Shown here: positions 58,188 through 64,000 of the stretch, piece by piece
Layout of the letters: the number at the start of each line of letters is the position of its first letter
Numbering within the stretch: the first letter of the stretch is position 1
Assembly: GCF_018129965.1 (NCBI RefSeq)
Contig: NZ_JAFCKW010000003.1
Coordinates: 338,501-402,500 of the forward strand
Length of the DNA: 64,000 nt
Direction of reading: 5' to 3'
Origin: Bradyrhizobium diazoefficiens
GTDB lineage: Bacteria; Pseudomonadota; Alphaproteobacteria; Rhizobiales; Xanthobacteraceae
The notes under the pieces: generated by a model
Seen by the model: the letters and a program-made list of their open reading frames with translations, nothing else
Told to the model about the DNA's origin: nothing
The model's database searches: none
Made by a program: the position numbers and the translations under genes

Positions 58188-59501
58188 ATGAACCTCTTCC
58201 GTCTCCTCCAGGCCCGCGCGTCCGCGGGCAAGCCTGTTCGCGTCGCGCTGATCGGCGCCGGCAAATTCGGCTCGATGTTTCTGGCGCAGGTGCCACACAC
58301 GCCGGGGCTGGAGGTGCCTGTGATCGTCGACCTCGACCGCGACCGCGCGCGCGAGGCCTGCCGCACCGTCGGCTGGGATGCGGAGCGCATCGCGGCGACC
58401 AGCTTCATCGATGACGGCGTACGCGCCATTGCCGGCGGCGCGATCGATGTGGTGGTGGAGGCGACCGGCAACCCTGCTGTCGGCATCCGCCACGCGCGCG
58501 CGGCGATCGCGGCGGGCAAACATGTCGTGATGGTCAATGTCGAGGCTGACGTGCTGGCAGGTCCGCTGCTGGCCGAGGAAGCGCGTAAAGCGGGCGTGGT
58601 CTATTCGCTCGCCTATGGCGACCAGCCGGCCCTCACGGCCGAGATGGTCGACTGGGCCCGCGCCACCGGTTTTCGCGTGGTCGCCGCCGGCAAGGGCACG
58701 AAATACCTGCCGGCCTATCACGACGTGACGCCGGACGGCGTCTGGCAGCACTACGGCCTGACCGCGGGTGAAGCGCAGTCGGCCGGCATGAATCCGCAGA
58801 TGTTCAATTCCTTCCTCGACGGCACCAAATCGGCGATCGAGATGGCTGCGATCGCCAACGCCTGCGGCCTCGACGTCCCCACGGAGGGACTGCTGTTTCC
58901 GCCCTGCGGCGTCGACGACCTGCCGCACATCATGCGGCCGCGCTCACGCGGCGGCGTGCTGGAGCGGTCGGGCGTCGTTGAGGTCGTGTCGTCGCTCGAA
59001 CGCGATGGAAGGCCGGTGTTTCGCGATTTGCGCTGGGGCGTCTATGTCGTGCTGGAGGCGCCGAACGATTATGCCGCCGATTGCTTCCGGCAATACGGCC
59101 TGAAGACCGACGGCAGCGGGCGCTTTGCCGCGATGTACAAGCCCTATCATCTGATCGGGCTCGAGTTGAACATCTCGATCCTGTCGGCCGTACTGCGCGG
59201 CGAACCGACAGGCCAACCCTACGGTTTCCGCGGCGACGTCGCCTCGGTGGCCAAGCGCAATCTGCGCGCCGGCGAAATGCTGGACGGCGAAGGCGGCTAC
59301 ACCGTGTGGGGCAAGCTTGTGCCGGCCGCCGCGAGCCTGAAGGCCGGCGCGCTGCCGATCGGCCTCGCCCATCGGCTCAAGCTGAAGCACGACGTCGCCC
59401 ATGGCGAGATCGTGCGCTGGAGCGATGTCGAGTTCGACGCCAACAACGAGACGATCAGGACGCGGAAGGCGATGGAGGCGGCGTTCTCAAAGCAAGGTTA
59501 G
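58188..59501 (+). CDS. NAD(P)-dependent homoserine-dehydrogenase-like oxidoreductase with SAF domain
   Basis: A 437-residue protein. N-terminal Rossmann domain VRVALIGAGKFGSMFLAQV, VVVEATGNPAVGIRHARAAIAAGKHVVMVN and a central YGDQPALTAEMVDWARATGF typical of the homoserine dehydrogenase-like NAD(P) family. The C-terminal 90 residues (GDVASVAKRNLRAGEMLDGEGGYTVWGK) form a SAF domain, as in antifreeze-like and FlgA proteins. Automated pipelines sometimes call such proteins FlgA by mistake. The product of the upstream dioxygenase is a candidate substrate. Confidence 0.82.
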   Translation: MNLFRLLQARASAGKPVRVALIGAGKFGSMFLAQVPHTPGLEVPVIVDLDRDRAREACRTVGWDAERIAATSFIDDGVRAIAGGAIDVVVEATGNPAVGIRHARAAIAAGKHVVMVNVEADVLAGPLLAEEARKAGVVYSLAYGDQPALTAEMVDWARATGFRVVAAGKGTKYLPAYHDVTPDGVWQHYGLTAGEAQSAGMNPQMFNSFLDGTKSAIEMAAIANACGLDVPTEGLLFPPCGVDDLPHIMRPRSRGGVLERSGVVEVVSSLERDGRPVFRDLRWGVYVVLEAPNDYAADCFRQYGLKTDGSGRFAAMYKPYHLIGLELNISILSAVLRGEPTGQPYGFRGDVASVAKRNLRAGEMLDGEGGYTVWGKLVPAAASLKAGALPIGLAHRLKLKHDVAHGEIVRWSDVEFDANNETIRTRKAMEAAFSKQG

Positions 59502-59692
59502 GCGCAGGTCTCTTCAATCGAAAGGATTCTGCCACTCTGCTTCCGGCCCTGACATTCAGTCACCTTTCTGCATAGGCTGCAGAACATGACGCAAGCTGTA
59601 ACAAGCAGAGGGGATTGGATAGAATTGCGCTGTCGCTGTGATTTGCTCCCAGAAGGACGGATCGAGCGCAGGTCTTTGCAAGGGATTCGCGC

Positions 59693-60637
59693 ATGGTGTT
59701 GAGGTCGGTATGGGCGCTTTCGCTGCTTTGTGCGATTGCTGTTGGGGCGACCGCTTCCATGGCGCAAGACGCGCCTTTGACACTCAAGGCCGCCGGCAAT
59801 GGCAGCACGTTCACGCCCTATGCCGAAGGCCTCGCCAAATTCATGCTCTCCAAAGACATCAGGATCGAGGTCAAGCGCAGCTCGGGCTCGAACGAAAATC
59901 TCACGACCGTCGATGAATCACCCACCACCCTGGGGACCGTGTTCATGGGATCGGCGTATGACGCCGTGAAGGGATCAGGCTGGGCGGCGGGGCACGAGCA
60001 CAGGAACGTGCGCGCATTGTTTCCCATGTACGAGACGTCCTTCCAGATCGCGGCACTTCGCCAGCGTGGAATTTCTTCGCTCTCGGATCTCGACGGCAAG
60101 ACGGTTGGCGTCGGTCCCGCGAAAGGGCCGCCGGAGGTGTTTTTCCGCGCGGCCGCCGAGATCGCGAAAATCAAACCCATCATCGTGACCGGCGATCCGG
60201 CCGAGCAGGCCCAGCAAGTGATCGACGGCAAGATCGATGCGCTTTGGCAGGGCGCACGGGTCCCGATCGGTCCGCTGGCAACCATCGCCGACAAGGCCGA
60301 TGCGGTTGTCTTCGGGCTGACGGAGAAGGAAGTTGCCGCCCTGCTTGGCGTCCTGCCGCAGCTTTCGCCCGCCACCGTTCCGAGCGGGAGCTACAAGGGC
60401 CAGACGACCGAAATCAGAAGCGTCTCAGGTTGGAATTTTGTCGTGGCCAACAAGGATTTGCCCGACCATGTGGCTTACGCCATCACCAAGGCCGTCCTGA
60501 CGGCTTCGGATCCGCAATCGCAGATCTATTCCGGGGCGGACGGGACGCTCGCCAGGAATGCCCCTTACAACCGGGTTGTGCCTTTTCATCCCGGCGCCCT
60601 GCGCTTCTACAAAGAGGCTGGCATCCAGATTCCCTGA
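59693..60637 (+). CDS. TAXI-family TRAP transporter solute receptor, orphan
   Basis: A 314-residue periplasmic receptor with signal peptide (WALSLLCAIAVGATASMA) and the TAXI pattern LKAAGNGSTFTPYAEGLAKF, EVKRSSGSNENL, LDGKTVGVGPAKGPPEVFFRA and DALWQGARVPIGPL. TAXI proteins work with fused TRAP permeases, and none lies near. Ligands can be glutamate-like acids. It sits 191 bases after the SAF-oxidoreductase gene and could belong to that catabolic set. Confidence 0.85.
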   Translation: MVLRSVWALSLLCAIAVGATASMAQDAPLTLKAAGNGSTFTPYAEGLAKFMLSKDIRIEVKRSSGSNENLTTVDESPTTLGTVFMGSAYDAVKGSGWAAGHEHRNVRALFPMYETSFQIAALRQRGISSLSDLDGKTVGVGPAKGPPEVFFRAAAEIAKIKPIIVTGDPAEQAQQVIDGKIDALWQGARVPIGPLATIADKADAVVFGLTEKEVAALLGVLPQLSPATVPSGSYKGQTTEIRSVSGWNFVVANKDLPDHVAYAITKAVLTASDPQSQIYSGADGTLARNAPYNRVVPFHPGALRFYKEAGIQIP

Positions 60638-60857
60638 CCTTGAGGCCGCGCCACGTGAAGGCGCGCCAGCCCTCCCCCGCACGCGGGGGAGGAAGCTCTC
60701 TGCCGATTCCGCCAAACCGTGGGCGCCATATGCGATTGCCCGGCTCAAGCGGGCGAGGGAGCGCATCGAAGCGCAGGAACTGGCAACACTTTATCGAACG
60801 ATGCTGGTCTAGCGTCCGGTCAGCCAGACCAATCCCTTCACGTCGCACAGAGCATTC

Positions 60858-61319
60858 ATGGAACCGGCCAAACCCTCCTTCGCCAGCAAGCATGGTAACT
60901 CGGCACAAATCGCCTCCGCGGTGATAGCCGCTGCGGCGCTCGTCTTTGTCGCCTATCAAGTCCGGAGCATCCGCGCCAACGCGAGGATCGCGACCGCCCG
61001 GCAGGTCTACATGTCCTACAGCGAGTCGCTGCTGCGATATCCCAACCTGGCCGAGCCGAACCTGCAGAAGCTCCGGGCCGACCCGGACGAATGGGTGCGC
61101 TACAAGAATTTCGTCGCTCACATGCTGTTCGCCTATGACGAGATCCTCGGGGTCTACGACGAGCCGGAATGGCGCCGCAGCTTCGAGGAAGACGTCAGGT
61201 TTCACCTGCCGTATATCTGCGCCGATCTGCCGGCGGCGCTCGACGATACATACCTTGCCAAGATGCGCGTGTTGCTGAAGGCCGAGCGCGCCAAATGCGG
61301 CGCCGCTGCAAAGTCCTAG
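60858..61319 (+). CDS. Small single-helix membrane protein of unknown function
   Basis: A 153-residue protein with one N-terminal helix (IASAVIAAAALVFVAYQV), then a helical cytoplasmic or periplasmic part containing ARQVYMSYSESLLRYPNLAEPNLQKL and RYKNFVAHMLFAYDEILGVYDEPEWRRSFEEDV. Similar proteins with a DUF6082-like helix and EWRRSF motif occur in proteobacteria without known role. No neighbours in an evident operon. GC-rich codon use is typical of the window. Confidence 0.65.
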   Translation: MEPAKPSFASKHGNSAQIASAVIAAAALVFVAYQVRSIRANARIATARQVYMSYSESLLRYPNLAEPNLQKLRADPDEWVRYKNFVAHMLFAYDEILGVYDEPEWRRSFEEDVRFHLPYICADLPAALDDTYLAKMRVLLKAERAKCGAAAKS

Positions 61320-61368
61320 CGACGGAGCACCATTTACGTTGCGCGTGAAGCCGTTTCGCGCTGCCCAG

Positions 61369-63096
61369 CTATCGAGCTTGCCGCGCGCCGGGCATCAGGT
61401 CGATCAAGCCCAGGTCGACCAGCGTGCGATGGAAACGACGCTTCCGTTCGGAAGCTGACGCGAAATAGGCCTCTCCACAATCATCGAGCAAGCTCGCGCG
61501 CGTGGCAAATATCGGGTCGAGCGCAATGCCTGCACGTTGCAGGGCAACGGTGCCAAGGAAGGCGATATCGAGGTCGGCGCCTGGTCCCGGGGTGAAATCA
61601 GGGATATTGAGGGCCTCGATCGCATAGAACGTACGAAACCGAGACTTGTCATGTCCCGGCCGTTTCAGGTGCCGATCGATCTGCTTCGTCAGCACCGGCT
61701 GATGGTCTCCGTAGTGCACGATGAGGACAGGCCGCCCCGGGGCGCTGCTCGCCAGCTTGTCTTTGAGCTTTTTCCAGGTCGACGCGGTCTCTGCCAGCCG
61801 CGTGTAGTACTCCGCGTATCCAGCATCAGGGAAGCTGGCGGCGGCAAAGGCGCGCTCGCTCTCGAATTGACCTGGCGGCACGAGCTGCCGGCTGTGCGGA
61901 CCATGATTGAAGTTGGTCAGCACATACAGAAATCTCGGTGTCGGATCGCTTGCGATCGCCCTGGTATGCACATCGATGACCGCATTCAGAAACACTGCGT
62001 CGGAGTTTGTCGCCTCGAAGCGGCGAACATCGAACGGTGACGGAAGTTCGTCGGCGAAGATGCGCTCCTCGATACCGATTGAACCGTAGAATTTCTCGTA
62101 GCTGAGAAAACCGCGGCGACAGCTGGATATGAGTGTCGTCTTGTAGCGGAGCGATGTCAGCGAGTGCGGCAAGCTGCTATGAAAACGGCCAGCGCCCTTC
62201 TGGAAGAGATAATAGGCGCTTGATCCGAAACTGGCGCTCGAAAGACCGGTCAGCAGGCTGAATTCGGATTGCCACGAACCTCCGCCAAAGATGTCGACGT
62301 TCAGGCATCCGGATTCTCCATCTGGCGGGGACAGAAAGGCCTCGACGCCCGGCTCGATGGGCAGACCGAAAATACGCGGATCGAAGACAGACTCGTGCTG
62401 AATGACGATGATGTCGGGAGAACAGGCAGAACGCGAAGGGGTGGCCTCTCTCAATGGCAGCGGTTCGTTTGCGATATCGCTCAGCGCCAACGCGCCGAAC
62501 TGTCGCCAGGAAGCGGGGTCACCCAGCGAGACCATGAAGGTGGAGTAGAAGCACCGCCCTTGTGTCAGGTTAAGACGCAAAGAAGCCGCCTGCCTTGACT
62601 TGCAAGCCTTCGCAAAGCCAATGAGCGCCAGGCAGAACAGGGGAATTTGGTAGGCGATGGAAATCGCAGATCCTTCCGCATGGAGCATGATCGCGATCGA
62701 AACGCTCGCGAATAACACGGCTCCCGCCAGAACCCCCAGCATCATGCGCGGGTACTGCAACACGAAGAATGGGACCGTGCCCGCAAACGCCAGAGGCAAA
62801 TCGGAAACGGTCAACTTCAGCGCGCTGTGATTGAACTTGACGGTTGAGATGCCGGTGATTGCGGCTGCCAGCAGACCAGACAGCAGGATCGCTCTCTCTG
62901 CATCCGCCATAAATAACAGCAGGACAGCGGCGTTGAAGAAAAGAGCGGCGACCGCAACCGGGAGGTGTTCAACGGTTCGTTCGGTCATCGCAACGGCGGT
63001 GATGACGCCCACGAGAATCAAGATCGAAATCATGGGATCAGGATGCGCCGGGGATTTGAATTTTTCAATTTGGGTCGCGGGCTCTTCGCGCATCAT
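61369..63096 (-). CDS. Sulfatase-fold membrane enzyme (LTA synthase / phosphoglycerol transferase-like)
   Basis: A 575-residue protein with about five N-terminal membrane helices (ISILILVGVITAVAM, VAVAALFFNAAVLLLFMA and so on) and a C-terminal alkaline-phosphatase-like domain: PDIIVIQHESVFDPRIFG starts it, and VLIVHYGDHQPVLTKQID is the metal-binding end. This layout is that of LtaS and OpgB, which move phosphoglycerol or phosphoethanolamine to glycans. In most LtaS proteins the first motif has a Thr nucleophile after the Glu; here the candidate is Ser in HES. Base composition is a little lower in GC than its neighbours, so transfer is possible. Start ATG 63096 or 63093. Confidence 0.8.
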   Translation of the reverse strand: MMREEPATQIEKFKSPAHPDPMISILILVGVITAVAMTERTVEHLPVAVAALFFNAAVLLLFMADAERAILLSGLLAAAITGISTVKFNHSALKLTVSDLPLAFAGTVPFFVLQYPRMMLGVLAGAVLFASVSIAIMLHAEGSAISIAYQIPLFCLALIGFAKACKSRQAASLRLNLTQGRCFYSTFMVSLGDPASWRQFGALALSDIANEPLPLREATPSRSACSPDIIVIQHESVFDPRIFGLPIEPGVEAFLSPPDGESGCLNVDIFGGGSWQSEFSLLTGLSSASFGSSAYYLFQKGAGRFHSSLPHSLTSLRYKTTLISSCRRGFLSYEKFYGSIGIEERIFADELPSPFDVRRFEATNSDAVFLNAVIDVHTRAIASDPTPRFLYVLTNFNHGPHSRQLVPPGQFESERAFAAASFPDAGYAEYYTRLAETASTWKKLKDKLASSAPGRPVLIVHYGDHQPVLTKQIDRHLKRPGHDKSRFRTFYAIEALNIPDFTPGPGADLDIAFLGTVALQRAGIALDPIFATRASLLDDCGEAYFASASERKRRFHRTLVDLGLIDLMPGARQAR

Positions 63097-63208
63097 ATGC
63101 CGCCATCGGCGCCAGCCGATTTTGCACCGCAACGGGAGACGCTCCCGCTGACATCATTCTGGCGATGATGAGCGCTTTATTACGGGCGAGCGACCAAAAT
63201 TGAGGGCT

Positions 63209-64000
63209 TCAAGGCAACAGCCGCTCATCCTTCGCCTGCCTGAACCACTTCCGGAACATGTCCTCGGTGTCCATCATTTCGGTGAAGCCGGCGCGGTTGA
63301 TCTTGACGGTCGAGACGATGGAGGGTTGGCCGGACTCGGTGTGGCCGTAGCGCAGGCTGTAGTCGGCGTACTGGAAAGAGAGGCCGACGAAGTCGGCGAG
63401 ACCGGGCGACACCAGATTGTGCGTGCGCCGCAGCGCGTCCCAGGGACCGACCCAGTTGGGCCATTGCTTGGCGAGCGACAGCGGGACCGGCTCGCCGGGC
63501 TTCATCTCCAGCGCGTCCGCAACGGCAGGCCAGATGTTTTCCCAGGAGAAGACGTCGCCATTGGTGACGTTGAACGCTTCGTTCCGTGCGGAATTCGCTT
63601 CGCCCGACCAGGCGATCGCGCGCGCCAGCAGATCGACATCGACCGCCTGCGACACCCGCGCGGCGCCGCCGGGATAATGAAGCGGCCTGCCCTGCTCGCG
63701 CAGCATCGCGGCGTAGACGCCGAGCGGCGGGATCAGGTCCATCGCGCCGCCCATGGCGAGTCCGACGATCAAGACGGGGCGCAGGATGGTCCAGTGCCAG
63801 GCCTTGCCGACCTGCAGCTCGCGCAAAAAGTTTTCCTGCACCCAGTAGAAATTGGGCTGCTCGTACATTTCCGATCGGCCCTCGCGTGCCGGCACCGTCA
63901 GCGGGCGGACGTGCACGCCATAGGCCTTGGTGCCCTGTAGCAGGGCGACATGCTGGAGATCAGGTGCCGCAGGCTCGAGCGCACCCATCAGATTGCGCAG
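63209..64000 (-). CDS. SDR family NAD-dependent epimerase/PRISE-like oxidoreductase, partial
   Basis: The last 263 codons of a gene that continues beyond the window. The frame runs open to base 64000. Visible are LLQGTKAYGVHV (the Tyr-Lys region: QGTKAYGVH), NFYWVQENFL (YxxxN-type variant), WTILRPVLIVG and VDVDLLARAIAWSGE. The pattern fits the extended SDR group of plant progesterone 5-beta-reductase-like (PRISE) enzymes, which reduce enones. The Rossmann cofactor motif is outside the window. Confidence 0.82.
   Translation of the reverse strand: MRNLMGALEPAAPDLQHVALLQGTKAYGVHVRPLTVPAREGRSEMYEQPNFYWVQENFLRELQVGKAWHWTILRPVLIVGLAMGGAMDLIPPLGVYAAMLREQGRPLHYPGGAARVSQAVDVDLLARAIAWSGEANSARNEAFNVTNGDVFSWENIWPAVADALEMKPGEPVPLSLAKQWPNWVGPWDALRRTHNLVSPGLADFVGLSFQYADYSLRYGHTESGQPSIVSTVKINRAGFTEMMDTEDMFRKWFRQAKDERLLP

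Noticed and set aside
58188..59501. Flagellar P-ring assembly protein FlgA
   Set aside because: Only the C-terminal SAF domain is shared; the first 300 residues are an NAD(P) oxidoreductase and no flagellar genes are near.
60638..60857. Possible small gene in the gap after the TAXI receptor
   Set aside because: An open frame ends at 60812 (tail ELATLYRTMLV) but has no credible start; most of it is a shadow of the receptor gene plus a short GC hairpin (CCTCCCCC / GGGGGAGG). It may be a gene relic.
1..64000. CRISPR arrays, tRNA or rRNA genes, phage or transposase genes
   Set aside because: I looked for regular spaced repeats, cloverleaf patterns and integrase or transposase motifs and found none.

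Overview
The window is a GC-rich alphaproteobacterial chromosome segment and is most probably from Bradyrhizobium, close to B. japonicum or B. diazoefficiens. The evidence is the phyR / nepR-ecfG general stress locus, ornithine decarboxylase paired with homospermidine synthase, DUF3551 secreted proteins, the typical rhizobial intergenic palindromes, and a very large set of acyl-CoA genes. I see no rRNA, tRNA, CRISPR array, prophage or complete insertion sequence.

Layout. 1-7.6 kb: end of gltD, an outer-membrane barrel protein divergent from kdsD, an AhpD-like gene divergent from its HxlR regulator across a double operator, the NfeD/SPFH membrane pair, hemH and a MAPEG protein. 7.7-11.6 kb: an M3 oligopeptidase, DUF1007 and NicO (Ni/Co exporter) operon. 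12-16.5 kb: a polyamine cluster with a long structured leader, ornithine decarboxylase, GNAT, RidA and homospermidine synthase. 16.7-24 kb: a stress-linked proline-rich protein, MgtC, then a zinc operon (His-rich mini-protein, znuC, znuB, znuA, CobW GTPase, WD40 protein) behind a Zur-like palindrome, and a permease split into two half-genes. 24-29.6 kb: sodB, GNAT, MATE, DUF2147, DUF3095 and small proteins. 29.7-34 kb: an overlapping acyl carrier protein / adenylating enzyme / reductase cassette plus a FATP-type acyl-CoA synthetase. 34-39 kb: an orphan TctC receptor, tandem DUF3551 genes, htpG, a candidate small RNA and a SnoaL-like protein. 39.4-41.2 kb: phyR, nepR and ecfG. 41.4-53.7 kb: a nitroreductase, then an acyl-CoA or aromatic-acid catabolic cluster (three acyl-CoA dehydrogenases, feruloyl-CoA-synthase-type ligase, enoyl-CoA hydratase, SDR, TetR) divergent from a thiolase and a second ligase. 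53.9-64 kb: ogt, two tandem alpha/beta hydrolases, a GntR / PhyH / SAF-oxidoreductase group, an orphan TAXI receptor, a sulfatase-fold membrane enzyme and a partial SDR.

Connections. The best regulatory signal is a set of sites matching the EcfG promoter (GGAAC, 16 bases, then CGTT or one base different). One is bidirectional between phyR and nepR-ecfG. Single exact copies precede sodB, the proline-rich protein and a 69-residue small protein. Together they suggest that the stress regulator encoded here controls several genes in the same window. Intergenic spaces hold more than a dozen long imperfect inverted repeats of a few recurring families, often placed between genes of the same operon.
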